Shown in pieces: positions 9,301-18,180 of a stretch of 64,000 bases of DNA. The notes under the pieces are model-generated. The model had not been told where the DNA came from. It saw only the letters and a program-made list of their open reading frames with translations, and made no database searches. How positions within the stretch are numbered: the stretch's first letter is position 1; the number at the start of each line of letters is the position of its first letter. Both the position numbers and the translations under genes were made by a program. This DNA is from Streptomyces anulatus. GTDB lineage: Bacteria; Actinomycetota; Actinomycetes; Streptomycetales; Streptomycetaceae. Location: contig NZ_JOEZ01000007.1 of assembly GCF_000721175.1 (NCBI RefSeq), forward strand, positions 434,001-498,000, given 5' to 3'.

Positions 9301-10279
9301 CCTCGGTGCTCTTGGTGGCCTCGCCGACCAGCCGGGCGATCTCCGACTTGGCCGTGCGGGTGCGCTGTTCGTTCTGCGACTCGGTGGCGGCCAGTTGCTT
9401 GGCGGCGGCCTCCTTCGCCTCGGAGAGGAGCTTCTCGGCCTCCAGGCGGGACTCGCGCAGCCGGGTCTCGGCCTCCGAGAGGCGCTGCTCGGCGGTGCGG
9501 TTCAGCTCGGCGGTCCGCCGGCGTGCCTGGTCGGTCTCCGCGGTGGTGCTGGAGCGCAGCTGCTCCGCGTGGCTGGTGGCCTCCTGCGCCTGGGCGGAGG
9601 CGGCCCCGATGAGGCGCTCGGCGTCCTTGCGGGCACGCAGCAGGATCGCTTCGGCTTCGGCCCTGGCGGACTCGGTCTCCGAGCCGGTCCGCCGACGGGT
9701 CTCCTCGGCCAGCCGGGCGGCCTCCTCGCGGGCGGCGGCCAGCGCCTGCTCGGCCTCGGCGCGGGACTCCTCCAGCAGCCGGCGGGCCTGCGACTCGGTG
9801 CGGGCGCGCAGCTGTTCGGCCCAGGCGACGTTCTCGTTGACGTGCGACTCGACGGTCTGGCGGCGTTCCGCCAGCTCCTGGTCGAGCCGCTGCCTGCGCT
9901 GGACGGCCTCGGTGTGCAACTCGGCCTGCAGGCGCGCCTGGTGTTCGGCGTGCTCCTGCAGGATCCGCTGCGTCTGGGCACGGGCCTCGCGCAGCTCGCG
10001 CTCGGCGTCGTTGCGCATCTGCTCGGCCTGGACCTGCGCGTTCCGCAGCATCTGCTCGGCCTGGTAGCCGATGTCGGCGCTGTCGTAGGCGGGACGGGTC
10101 GCGAGATTGCGCCGGGCCTCGTGCAGCTTGGCCCGCAAGACCTCGACCTGGTAACCGAGGTCCTCGGCGTGCTGGACGGCCTTCTCCCGGTCGGTCCTCA
10201 GCCGGTCCATCTCGGCTTCGAACCGCGAGAGATGGTCGTCTTCAGCTCGGTGGCTCTCCTGATGTTCGTAGCCCCGCAC
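6386..10279 (-). CDS. scy: Scy, giant coiled-coil polarity scaffold
   Basis: A 1297-residue protein from the GTG at 10279 (reads RGYEHQESHRAED after the start). The N-terminal 60 residues include a DivIVA-like stretch. From about residue 100 to 1265 it is an almost uninterrupted Ala/Glu/Arg/Asp coiled coil with degenerate repeats (EEAERLRAEA-type units). It ends in a Gly/Lys-rich tail. Length and position next to filP match Scy (about 1300 residues), known to assemble the tip-organising centre with DivIVA and to control hyphal branching. The two plus-strand antisense frames of more than 1200 codons across this gene are composition artefacts. The gene lies 184 bp upstream of filP on the same strand. 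Confidence 0.93.
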   Translation of the reverse strand: MRGYEHQESHRAEDDHLSRFEAEMDRLRTDREKAVQHAEDLGYQVEVLRAKLHEARRNLATRPAYDSADIGYQAEQMLRNAQVQAEQMRNDAERELREARAQTQRILQEHAEHQARLQAELHTEAVQRRQRLDQELAERRQTVESHVNENVAWAEQLRARTESQARRLLEESRAEAEQALAAAREEAARLAEETRRRTGSETESARAEAEAILLRARKDAERLIGAASAQAQEATSHAEQLRSSTTAETDQARRRTAELNRTAEQRLSEAETRLRESRLEAEKLLSEAKEAAAKQLAATESQNEQRTRTAKSEIARLVGEATKSTEALKEEAERALVDARAEAERLVAEAGEKARTVAAEDAAAQLAKAARSAEEVLTKASEDAKSTTRAASEEAERIRREAEAEADRLRGEAAEQADELKGAAKDDTKEYRAKTVELQEEARRLRGEAEQLRSEAVAEGERIRGEARREAVQQLEEGARTAEELLTKARSDADELRTKANGESERIRTEAAERAATLRKQAEETLERTRNEADKLRAEAEEQATAVTEAAERAAAELREETERGVAARQAEVADELARLHTEAESRLAAAEEALGEARTQAERIRRETSEESERQRAEAAERARALTEQAGAEAERLRDEAAADAAESRAEGESVAVRLRSEAAAEAERLKSEAQESADRVRAEAAAAAERVAAEAAEALAAAQEEATRRRREAEEILGAARTEAEQERERAREQSEELLASARKRVEDAGAEAHRLVEEADARATELVVAAEQTAQQVRDSVAGLQEQAEEEISGLRSTAEHVAERTRTEAQEEADRVRADAHAERERASEDAIRLRREANEEADRLRREAHEETEAAKALAERTVSEAISESERLRADTSEYSQRMRTEASDALASAEQDASKARAEARQDANRIRSEAAAQSDLLIGESTTESERIRNEAAQASEQLVVEATTEANRRRAESTEQADRMLAEATGESERLRAEASERLGAAQEHAARIREEAERLRAEAESAAEELRSEARQEADRVLDEAREAAAKRRADAAEQADQLINKAREEALRTATEAEGQSDTMVGAARKEAVRITSEATVKGNTLVERARTDADELLVGARRDATQIRERAEELRARLESEIEELHERARRETSEQMKTAGERVDNLMKAATEQRDEAEAKAKELMAEANSEASKVRIAAVKRAESLLKEAEAKKAGLIREAEKLRADAEAEAKRTVDEGKRELDVLVRRREDINAEISRVQDVLEALESFETPAGGGKPAGGSSGGVKAPVAAGTRSGGKSSDR

Positions 10280-10293
10280 TGCGCGGTCCCATC

Positions 10294-10354
10294 CTTCCCC
10301 GAGCTCTCAGCGTCTTCCCCAAGCTCTCAACTTCGTTCGAGCAGGGGATGCCCC
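10294..10354. repeat. Duplicated REP-like palindromic repeat upstream of scy
   Basis: Two direct copies of CTTCCCC(G/A)AGCTCTCA start at 10294 and 10314. The second continues AACTTCGTTCGAGCAGGGG, giving an imperfect stem in which CCCC..GCTC pairs with GAGC..GGGG. From memory this GCTCTCAACTTCGTTCGAGC-type motif occurs widely in Streptomyces intergenic DNA. It lies 14 to 75 bp upstream of the scy start codon, so it would be in the scy leader or promoter. The rest of the 242-bp gap to mce has no recognised signal. Confidence 0.55.
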
Positions 10355-10521
10355 ACAGAGCAGAGGAGACCCCAACCCTGGTCGCAACGCTCCACACGAG
10401 TACCGCTCGCCGGCGAGCGGTCCCCCGGGGAATGGTGACAGAAAAACGACGAGGACGCGGTACGGCCCCGACCCGGCCCCGGCCCGGAACCGCCCACTCT
10501 ACCGGGCCAGGTATGCGGTGG

Positions 10522-10950
10522 TCAGTGCTCCGCCCTGCTCGTGACCAGTTCGGTCAGGACGCCGTGGCAGTCCTTGGGGTGCAGGAACGTGATCCGGGAC
10601 CCCATGGACCCCGTCCTGGGCTCGTCGTACAGCACGCGGACGCCCTTCTCGCGGATGTCCGCGGCGTCCCCGTCCACGTCCTCGGTACCGAAGGCGATGT
10701 GGTGCACGCCCTCCCCGTTCTTCGCCAGCCACTTGCCCACGGCCGAGTCCTCCCGGGTCGGCTCCAGGAGCTGGAGGTACGAAGCCCCGCCGTCCGAGGT
10801 CCCGTTGATCTTGAGCATCGCCTCCCGGACGCCCTGCTCCTCGTTGATCTCCGAGTGGAACACCTCGAACCCGTACGTGGCACGGTAGAACTCAACCGTC
10901 CTGTCCAGGTCGAAACAGGCGATCCCGATGTGGTCGATTCGCGTCAGCAT
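10522..10950 (-). CDS. mce: Methylmalonyl-CoA epimerase
   Basis: A 142-residue vicinal-oxygen-chelate protein. It starts MLTRIDHIGIACFDLDRTVEFY and has GEGVHHIAFGTEDVD in the second half. The His in DHIGIA, the Gln in SYLQLLEP, the His in HHIAF and a C-terminal Glu (VLTELV) are the four metal ligands of this family. It interconverts (2R)- and (2S)-methylmalonyl-CoA, supplying mutase and polyketide pathways. It is divergent from the thiolase gene across a 134-bp gap, and icmA and a MeaB GTPase lie in the same window, consistent with short-chain acyl-CoA metabolism. Confidence 0.93.
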   Translation of the reverse strand: MLTRIDHIGIACFDLDRTVEFYRATYGFEVFHSEINEEQGVREAMLKINGTSDGGASYLQLLEPTREDSAVGKWLAKNGEGVHHIAFGTEDVDGDAADIREKGVRVLYDEPRTGSMGSRITFLHPKDCHGVLTELVTSRAEH

Positions 10951-11084
10951 GGATCCAGTGCAGCGCTCCCGCCATGGTTACGCAACGTGCGCGCCGTCAC
11001 ACCGGTTGCCGGATGACGGGCGCGGTACCGCTCAGTACATTCAGGTAAACCCTCGTTCACATCCGATCCCAAGGGGCCGTGCCC

Positions 11085-12290
11085 ATGCCAGCAACGACCG
11101 GTACCACCACCTCAGTGATCGTCGCGGGCGCCCGGACGCCCATGGGCCGTCTCCTCGGCTCCCTGAAGAGCTTCTCCGCCGCCGACCTCGGCGGCTTCGC
11201 CATCAAGGCCGCCCTGGACCGGGCCGGCATCGGCGGTGACCAGGTCCAGTACGTGATCATGGGCCAGGTGCTCACGGCCGGCGCGGGCCAGATTCCCGCC
11301 CGGCAGGCCGCGATCAAGGCCGGCATCCCGATGAACGTCCCCGCGCTCACCGTCAACAAGGTGTGCCTGTCCGGGCTCGACGCCATCGCGCTGGCCGACC
11401 AGCTCATCCGCGCCGGAGAGTTCGACGTGGTGGTCGCGGGCGGCCAGGAGTCCATGACCAACGCCCCGCACCTGCTGCCGAAGTCCCGCGAGGGCTACAA
11501 GTACGGCGCGATCGAGATGCTGGACTCGATGGCCTACGACGGTCTCACCGACGCCTACGAGAACATCCCGATGGGAGAGTCCACCGAGAAGCACAACGGC
11601 CGTCTCGGCCTGGACCGCGCCGCCCAGGACGAGATCGGCGCGCTGTCCCACCAGCGGGCCGCCGCCGCCCAGAAGAACGGTCTCTTCGAGGCCGAGATCA
11701 CCCCGGTCGAGATCCCGCAGCGCAAGGGTGACCCGGTCCTCTTCGCCAAGGACGAGGGCATCCGCGCCGAGACGACCGTGGAGACCCTCGGCAAGCTGCG
11801 CCCCGCCTTCGCCAAGGACGGCACGATCACCGCCGGCACCTCCTCGCAGATCTCCGACGGCGCCGCCGCGGTCGTCGTGATGAGCAAGGCCAGGGCCGAG
11901 GAGCTGGGCCTCGACTGGATCGCCGAGATCGGCGCCCACGGAAACGTCGCGGGCCCGGACAACTCCCTCCAGTCGCAGCCCTCTGGCGCCATCCGGCACG
12001 CCCTGAAGAAGGACGGCCTGGCCGTCGAGGACCTTGACCTGATCGAGATCAACGAGGCGTTCGCCGCCGTCGCCGTCCAGTCCATGAAGGACCTGGGCGT
12101 CACCTCGGACAAGGTCAACGTCAACGGCGGCGCCATCGCGCTCGGCCACCCCATCGGGATGTCCGGCGCCCGGGTCGTCCTGCACCTGGCCCTGGAGCTG
12201 AAGCGGCGCGGCGGCGGCACCGGCGCGGCGGCCCTGTGCGGCGGCGGCGGTCAGGGCGACGCGCTGATCATCCGCGTCCCGGGCAAGTAG
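11085..12290 (+). CDS. Acetyl-CoA C-acetyltransferase (thiolase)
   Basis: A 401-residue thiolase. The ATG at 11085 is preferred over the GTG at 11079 because AAGGGG at 11071-11076 is correctly spaced. It begins [20 protein letters not shown]. The nucleophilic Cys lies in [15 protein letters not shown], the His in [13 protein letters not shown] / [16 protein letters not shown], and the C-terminal Cys in [15 protein letters not shown]. It condenses two acetyl-CoA or cleaves acetoacetyl-CoA. The MeaB-like gene follows on the same strand after 51 bp, so the two are probably co-transcribed. Confidence 0.93.
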   Translation: MPATTGTTTSVIVAGARTPMGRLLGSLKSFSAADLGGFAIKAALDRAGIGGDQVQYVIMGQVLTAGAGQIPARQAAIKAGIPMNVPALTVNKVCLSGLDAIALADQLIRAGEFDVVVAGGQESMTNAPHLLPKSREGYKYGAIEMLDSMAYDGLTDAYENIPMGESTEKHNGRLGLDRAAQDEIGALSHQRAAAAQKNGLFEAEITPVEIPQRKGDPVLFAKDEGIRAETTVETLGKLRPAFAKDGTITAGTSSQISDGAAAVVVMSKARAEELGLDWIAEIGAHGNVAGPDNSLQSQPSGAIRHALKKDGLAVEDLDLIEINEAFAAVAVQSMKDLGVTSDKVNVNGGAIALGHPIGMSGARVVLHLALELKRRGGGTGAAALCGGGGQGDALIIRVPGK

Positions 12291-12341
12291 TACCCGTACG
12301 GTCACCAGGCGCACAGGCACGAGGGCAAGGCGAACGGAGCG

Positions 12342-13310
12342 GTGAACGTGGACGTGGACGTCCCCACGCTGGTCGAACAGGCGCGAGCAGGCAGGCCGCG
12401 TGCGGTGGCCCGGCTGATCTCGCTGGTGGAGGGGGCGTCCCCGCAGCTGCGGGAGGTGATGGCCGCGCTGGCACCGCTGGCCGGCCACGCCTACGTCGTC
12501 GGGCTCACGGGCTCGCCGGGCGTCGGCAAGTCCACCTCCACCTCGGCCCTGGTCACCGCCTACCGCCGGGCGGGCAAGCGGGTCGGCGTCCTCGCCGTCG
12601 ACCCGTCCTCGCCGTTCTCCGGCGGGGCGCTGCTCGGCGACCGGGTCCGGATGTCGGACCACGCCTCCGACCCGGGCGTCTACATCCGCTCGATGGCCAC
12701 CCGGGGCCACCTGGGCGGCCTCGCCTGGTCGGCCCCGCAGGCCATCCGGGTGCTGGACGCGGCGGGCTGCGACGTGGTCCTCGTCGAGACGGTCGGCGTC
12801 GGCCAGTCCGAGGTGGAGATCGCATCGCAGGCGGACACCTCCGTCGTGCTGCTCGCCCCGGGCATGGGTGACGGCATCCAGGCGGCCAAGGCCGGGATCC
12901 TGGAGATCGGCGACGTCTACGTGGTCAACAAGGCGGACCGGGACGGCGCGGACGCCACCGCCCGCGAGCTGAACCACATGCTGGGCCTGGGGGAGTCCCG
13001 GGGCCCGGGCGACTGGCGCCCCCCGATCGTGAAGACGGTCGCCGCCCGGGGCGAGGGCATCGACGAGGTCGTCGAGGCACTGGAGAAGCACCGGGCCTGG
13101 ATGGAGGAGCACGGCGTCCTGGCCGAGCGCCGCACCGCCCGCGCGGCCCACGAGGTCGAGACGATCGCCGTCACCGCGCTCCGCGAGAAGATCGCCGACC
13201 TGAGCGGCGACCGCCGCCTGCACGCCCTGGCCGAGCGCATCGTGGCGGGGAGCCTGGACCCGTACGCGGCGGCGGACGAGCTGGTGGCGGGGCTGACGGG
13301 GAGCTCCTGA
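12342..13310 (+). CDS. meaB: MeaB/ArgK-type G3E GTPase
   Basis: A 322-residue GTPase. Walker A is GLTGSPGVGKSTSTS, followed by VLAVDPSSPFSGGALLGDR (the switch region of MeaB proteins), DVVLVETVGVGQSE and VVNKADRDGAD (the NKxD guanine motif). It ends in a helical dimerisation arm. MeaB proteins act as chaperones for adenosylcobalamin-dependent mutases, gating cofactor loading and protecting the enzyme. The obvious client in this window is the IcmA mutase; a methylmalonyl-CoA mutase elsewhere is equally possible. The GTG start at 12342 follows shortly after the thiolase stop. Confidence 0.92.
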   Translation: MNVDVDVPTLVEQARAGRPRAVARLISLVEGASPQLREVMAALAPLAGHAYVVGLTGSPGVGKSTSTSALVTAYRRAGKRVGVLAVDPSSPFSGGALLGDRVRMSDHASDPGVYIRSMATRGHLGGLAWSAPQAIRVLDAAGCDVVLVETVGVGQSEVEIASQADTSVVLLAPGMGDGIQAAKAGILEIGDVYVVNKADRDGADATARELNHMLGLGESRGPGDWRPPIVKTVAARGEGIDEVVEALEKHRAWMEEHGVLAERRTARAAHEVETIAVTALREKIADLSGDRRLHALAERIVAGSLDPYAAADELVAGLTGSS

Positions 13311-13323
13311 GCACGTGCTGAAG

Positions 13324-13358
13324 GCCCCCGGGGACGGCGTGGGTGCCGCCCCGGGGGC
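13324..13358 (+). terminator. Rho-independent-like hairpin after meaB
   Basis: GCCCCCGGGG (13324-13333) pairs with CCCCGGGGGC (13349-13358), with an inner CGGC/GCCG stem in the loop. It lies 14 bp past the meaB stop, with only a short T run after it. It probably ends the thiolase-meaB transcript. Confidence 0.65.
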
Positions 13359-13466
13359 GTTCTCGCGTACGGGCCCGGCGCGCCCACCGCCCCCGTCCTC
13401 GGGGCAGAGGTGGCGCCCGGGGCCGCGCCCGGTCGTCGTGAGGCGACCAGGCGCCGTCCGAGGGTG

Positions 13467-13886
13467 CTACTCGACCAGACTCAGCGGTCCGGGCGCATCG
13501 ATTCCCGCCGCTCCGACCGCCGCACGGCAGAATTTCTCGGGCGGGCGGTAGCGGTGCGCGGTGATGTAGTGGATGACCAGGTTCGGAGCGGCGTAGATGG
13601 TTCCGTCCTCTCCCTTCACCCGGATCTCCGCCGAGCCGAGCCATACCCGGGTGTCCCCGTTCGGCCCGCCGGAGACGGAGACCCGGTCCGTGTCGCAGAA
13701 CTCGCACCTGTGAAAGCCGCGCATCTGGTTCTCGTAGGCGGAGCTGAGGATCACCAACGCCTGCACCACCCGTTCGTCCACGACGCCGGTGGCGTAGCCG
13801 TGTTTGGGATGCAGCCATCCGACGTTGAGCATGGCACGGGGTGACTCGTCGTAGGAGTACGGTGACAGATCGGGGTAGTGGCTCAT
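13467..13886 (-). CDS. Conserved hypothetical protein with Cys-x2-Cys motif
   Basis: A 139-residue protein from the ATG at 13886 (MSHYPDLSPYSYDESPRAML). It contains RVVQALVILSSAYENQMRGFH, then CEFCDTDRVSV, and an RVWLGSAEIRVKGEDGTIYAAP strand region. The CEFC pair could bind metal or form a disulfide. The N-terminal YDESPRAMLNVGWL block looks conserved but I do not recognise a named family. The start overlaps the stop of the secreted-protein gene by ATGA (13883-13886), so the two are translated together. Confidence 0.75.
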   Translation of the reverse strand: MSHYPDLSPYSYDESPRAMLNVGWLHPKHGYATGVVDERVVQALVILSSAYENQMRGFHRCEFCDTDRVSVSGGPNGDTRVWLGSAEIRVKGEDGTIYAAPNLVIHYITAHRYRPPEKFCRAAVGAAGIDAPGPLSLVE

Positions 13887-14299
13887 GTGCTGTCGGCCCG
13901 CGAGGTGATCCAGGTCGGGTTCCCCGTCGCCTGTGCGCCGGGTGGTGCGGCAGCTCGGCCCCTGGGTGCGGCGGACGCAGGACCGCGCTCGGCGGGTTTC
14001 GAGGGCCGGGCGTGCGGGGGGCCGGCCGGCTTCTCGACCGAGGGGGCATCGGCACAGGCCCTCAGGGGTGACAGCTCGTCCCGCTCCCGCTCCACCTGCC
14101 GGCGTCGCTCCGCGAGCGTCATCGCCTCGGGTGGCTTCGGGAGGTCGGCGGCAGTTCTCGCCGCGGGCGGTGTGACGGCCGAGAGGGCGACGGAGGGCGG
14201 TCGGTCCCGTGGGGAGGCCCAGGAGGGGGCGGTGCCCGAAACGGCCAGCAGCGCCAGAGTGAGGACGGTTGTGACAAGTCTTCGCGCTTGTGTGCGCAT
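13883..14299 (-). CDS. Small secreted Pro/Ala-rich protein
   Basis: 138 residues. The N-terminus MRTQARRLVTTVLTLALLAVSG followed by TAPSWASP is a clear Sec signal peptide with a likely AxA-type cleavage site near SWA-S. The mature part is low-complexity Pro/Ala/Arg-rich with a short charged helix (LAERRRQVERERDEL). No domain is recognised. The ATGA coupling to the downstream hypothetical gene supports that it is real. The 297 bp upstream (14300-14596) hold its presumed promoter and nothing else that I can identify. Confidence 0.6.
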   Translation of the reverse strand: MRTQARRLVTTVLTLALLAVSGTAPSWASPRDRPPSVALSAVTPPAARTAADLPKPPEAMTLAERRRQVERERDELSPLRACADAPSVEKPAGPPHARPSKPAERGPASAAPRGRAAAPPGAQATGNPTWITSRADST

Positions 14300-14596
14300 G
14301 GTGCATCACCTGTGTGTAGATCATGAATATGTTCGAGGTGATGCTTGGTCCGAGGGCGGATCGGACTAACGCGGAACGCGGGGTTCGGCTTGATCGCGAC
14401 GGTGGTCCGGTCGGGCTCGGGCGCAGGTGCGCTGGTGGTGCGACAAGAGGGTTCATGCCTGATTCGCGATTGGCGTGAACACGCTCTCGGGCGCGGAACG
14501 CCGTGCGTGAACCCTCCGGGACGGGCCGGGAAACGGTGCACAACGGCCGGGCGTGGGCGGTGCGCCGTGAGCGCGGCAGGGGCGCTGGGCGGTGGG

Positions 14597-15319
14597 TCAG
14601 CCGTCGTCGCCGTCCCGGTCATCCCGGTCGTCGTCCTTCTCGTCCGCGCGGTCGTCCCGGTCGTCGTCGTCGCCGTCGTCGTCGTGGTCCACGGTGACCT
14701 TGCCGGTCTTCGCGTCCACGCGCAGCTCGTGCTGCTCGCCGTCCTTGCCCGCGATGTCGATGTCCCAGCGCAGGACGTTGCCCCGGTTGTCGTCGTCGTC
14801 GTCCAGGTCGATCGACGTGACGTTGCCGGGCGCGGTCTTCAGGGCCGCGTCCGCCGCAGCGTTCAGGGTGACGGTGGAGGAGCGGGGCGCGTGGCGGTCG
14901 CGGTCGTCGTTGTCGTCGTCACGGGTCTTCACGACCTTGCCGTTGCCGGCGTCCACCTTCACGTCATGCCACTTCTTGTCGGAACCGCGGACGTCCAGCT
15001 CCCAGACCGCGCGGTCGTCGTCGTCATCGTCATCGTCCAGCTCGGCCTCGGTGACCGTGCCCGGGACGCTCTTCAGGGCAGCGGCGACGGCCTGGTCGAG
15101 GGTGATCCGGGTGGTCTTCGCGGCGGCCGGGGCCCGGTCGTCGGAAGCGTCGTCCGTGCGGTCGTCGGAGGCGTTGTCGTCGGCGAGGCTCACGGCGCTC
15201 ACGCTCCCGGCGGGCGTACGGTCGCCGTCGCCGCCGTCCGCGAAGGCGACGGTGGCGGCGGTGGTGCCGCCGATGAGAACGGCCGCGGTGATCGCCGCGA
15301 TGGTGACGTTGCGCTTCAT
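14597..15319 (-). CDS. Secreted two-domain PepSY protein with Asp-rich tracts
   Basis: 240 residues, with signal peptide MKRNVTIAAITAAVLIGGTTAATVAFA. Two PepSY domains follow: ITLDQAVAAALKSVPGTVTEAEL..WELDVRG and VTLNAAADAALKTAPGNVTSIDL..WDIDIAG. Each carries an acidic run (eight Asp in the first, five in the second), and the C-terminus is a long Asp/Arg/Glu tail. PepSY domains are small extracytoplasmic modules often linked to inhibition or sensing. The acidic tracts suggest binding of cations or cationic peptides. The gene is divergent from the two-component system at 15439, whose kinase also has an Asp tract in its sensor loop, so a shared signal is likely. Confidence 0.88.
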   Translation of the reverse strand: MKRNVTIAAITAAVLIGGTTAATVAFADGGDGDRTPAGSVSAVSLADDNASDDRTDDASDDRAPAAAKTTRITLDQAVAAALKSVPGTVTEAELDDDDDDDDRAVWELDVRGSDKKWHDVKVDAGNGKVVKTRDDDNDDRDRHAPRSSTVTLNAAADAALKTAPGNVTSIDLDDDDDNRGNVLRWDIDIAGKDGEQHELRVDAKTGKVTVDHDDDGDDDDRDDRADEKDDDRDDRDGDDG

Positions 15320-15378
15320 GAGGTTCCTCCCCGAGAGCTGCTGTGCTGTTCGACGTGACCCACACTGCCGGGAGGTAG

Positions 15379-15417
15379 CTGAACGCAGCCTGAAGCCACC
15401 TGAAGGCGTCTTCAGGT
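15379..15417. promoter_or_regulatory. Tandem CTGAA direct repeats and palindrome, likely response-regulator site
   Basis: The 119-bp divergent gap between the PepSY gene and the regulator contains CTGAA at 15379, 15390 and 15400, that is at 11- and 10-bp steps, one helical turn apart. This is the layout bound by OmpR-family regulators. The last copy is half of an inverted repeat, ACCTGAAG-GCGT-CTTCAGGT (15398-15417). The site lies 22-60 bp before the regulator start, so autoregulation and control of the PepSY gene are likely. Confidence 0.6.
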
Positions 15418-15438
15418 CGGGTTTGCGAGGCTGTGCGC

Positions 15439-16097
<659 letters not shown>

Positions 16098-16101
<4 letters not shown>

Positions 16102-17543
16102 GGTCCGTACGGGCCAGGGCCGCCCTCGGGGCCACCCTGGTCGTCGCCGTCGCCCTGGCCGGGGCCGGCCTGGCCGTGCTGCTGGTCCTGCGGGCCAACC
16201 TCATCGACCAGGCGGACCTCCAGGCCGAGGTGGCGGCCCGTGAGGCGGCCGGACAGCTCGCCACGGGCACTCCGTACGACGACGTGGAACTGGACGACGA
16301 GGAGGACCACCCGGTCCAGGTGACCGACGAGGAGGGGCGGGTCGTCATCGTCTCCAAGGACCTGCGGGCCCTCACCGGCACCGGCACGTCCGGTGTCACC
16401 CCGGTGCCCTCGGCCTCGGCGGGGGCCTCCCCGTCGCCCGGCGACGATGACGACGACGACGACGATGACGACGACGGCAGCCGCCCCGGCCGGGGCGAGG
16501 TCTCCTCCGACGACCCGGACTTCTCCGACGGCACCGCCACCGTCGACCGCACCACCGCCGACTACCGCTTCGCCGCCGTCGAGGCGACCACCCCCGACGG
16601 CATCACCCTCACCGTGTACGCGGGCGCGCCGCTCGCCGCCGAGCAGGAGGCGGTGAACACGGTGCGCGGGGCCATGCTCACCGGGCTGCCGGTACTTCTG
16701 GTGGTCGTCGCCGGGGTGACCTGGCTGGTGACCCGGCGGGCGCTGCGGCCGGTCGAGGGCATCCGGCGCGAGATGGCGGCGATCACCGCGTCCGAGGACC
16801 TGGCCCGCCGGGTGCCGGAGCCCGATTCGCGGGACGAGATCGCCCGGCTGGCCCGGACGACGAACGAGACGCTCACCGTCCTGGAGGCGTCCGTGGAGCG
16901 CCAGCGCCGGTTCGTCGCGGACGCCTCGCACGAGTTGCGTTCCCCGATCGCCTCGCTCCGTACCCAGCTGGAGGTGGCCGAGGCCCACCCGGAACTGCTG
17001 GACCTGCCGGGCGCGGTCGCCGACACCGTACGGCTGCAGGTGCTGGCGGCGGACCTGCTGCTGCTGGCCCGGCTGGACGCGGGGGAGAAGCCCGGGAGCG
17101 CCACGGTGGAGCTGGGCGCGCTGGTCCGGGAGGAGGTGTCGCAGCGCACCGGGGACCGGATCGCGGTGACCGTTCAGGTGCCGGAGGGCGGTGCGTTCGA
17201 GGTGAACGGGTCGCGCGGGCAGCTGTCCCGGGTGATCGGCAACCTGCTGGACAACGCCCAGCGGCACGCCGGGGGGAGCGTCGCGGTGTCGGTGGCGGCC
17301 GACGGGCGCGGCGTGCGGGTGGAGGTCCGGGACGACGGGGCCGGTGTGCCCGAGGACGAGCGGGAGCGGATCTTCGAACGGTTCGTCCGGCTCGACGACG
17401 CCCGCAGCCGGGACGACGGCGGCGCCGGACTCGGCCTGGCCATCGCCCGGGACGTCGCCTCGCGCCACGGCGGGACGCTGACGGTGCACCGGGCGGCCGA
17501 GGGCGGAGCGGCCTTCCGGCTGTGGCTGCCCCGCCCGGCCTGA
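16098..17543 (+). CDS. Sensor histidine kinase with poly-Asp extracellular loop
   Basis: 481 residues. The first transmembrane helix is near residues 10-32, the extracellular loop about 33-190, the second helix about 192-212. HAMP follows, then DASHELRSPIASL with phosphoaccepting His278, and N, G1 and G2 boxes (NLLDNAQRHA, DDGAGVPEDE, GGAGLGLAIA). The loop has acidic patches (DDVELDDEED) and a run of eleven Asp at residues 116-126 within a Ser/Pro-rich stretch. That is unusual for this family and mirrors the Asp tracts in the divergently encoded PepSY protein. Metal ions or cationic peptides are plausible signals. Confidence 0.92.
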
Positions 17544-17554
17544 CGGCCCGGCTG

Positions 17555-18031
17555 CTACAGCTTGCCGCGCTTGCCGCGCAGGTGTTCCGCGATCGGGGTC
17601 AGCGCCGCGTGCAGGCCGGTGAGCGCCTCGGGGGACAGCAGGTCCATGAAGTGCTGCCGCACCGAGGCGACGTGGTGCGGGGCGACCTTCTGCATGGTCT
17701 CCGCGCCGTGCTCGGTGAGGACCGCGAACAGCCCGCGCCGGTCCGACTCGCAGTGGGTGCGGCGGACCAGTCCGGCGGTCTCCATGCGGGTGATCTGGTG
17801 CGAGAGCCGGCTCTTGGACTGGAGGGTGGCGGCGGCGAGGTCGCTCATCCGCATCCTCTGGTCGTCCGACTCGGAGAGGTTGACCAGGATCTCGTAGTCG
17901 TTCATGGTCAGGCCGAACGGCTGGAGGTCCTTCTCCAGTTGGTGCGTCAGTAGCCTGTTGACGTCCAGGTGGGTGCGCCAGGCGCACTGCTCCGTGTCGC
18001 TCAGCCAGCGGGTGGCCGTCTCGGTCTCCAT
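17555..18031 (-). CDS. MarR-family transcriptional regulator
   Basis: 158 residues starting METETATRWLSDTEQCAWR. The winged helix-turn-helix is seen in MRMSDLAAATLQSKSRLSHQITRMETAGLV, with the wing at THCESDRRGLFAVLTEHG. The start codon lies inside the palindrome TCCATATATGGA (18027-18038), a plausible autoregulatory operator. It is convergent with the kinase gene (11-bp gap). Ligand and targets unknown. Confidence 0.9.
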   Translation of the reverse strand: METETATRWLSDTEQCAWRTHLDVNRLLTHQLEKDLQPFGLTMNDYEILVNLSESDDQRMRMSDLAAATLQSKSRLSHQITRMETAGLVRRTHCESDRRGLFAVLTEHGAETMQKVAPHHVASVRQHFMDLLSPEALTGLHAALTPIAEHLRGKRGKL

Positions 18032-18180
18032 ATATGGATTCTACCTAAGAAGTTGAAATCCGGACGAAATCGGGGAGTGTGACGCCCGGCACCCCCGGCT
18101 CGCCGGAGTGCGGCCAGGCCCGTCGGCAGGAGCCGACGGCTGGGCGCAGACGTTCGACGTCACACTCCGCAGACTACCGC

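Noticed and set aside
6312..10438. Plus-strand open frames of 1251 and 1368 codons opposite scy
   Set aside because: They mirror the G/C-rich third positions of the coiled-coil gene; their residues are Ser/Arg/Ala- or Leu/Gly/Arg-rich noise with no motifs, while scy is a recognised family.
16443..16475. GAC/GAT run as a non-coding microsatellite
   Set aside because: It is in frame inside the histidine kinase and encodes the Asp tract; no interruption of the gene.
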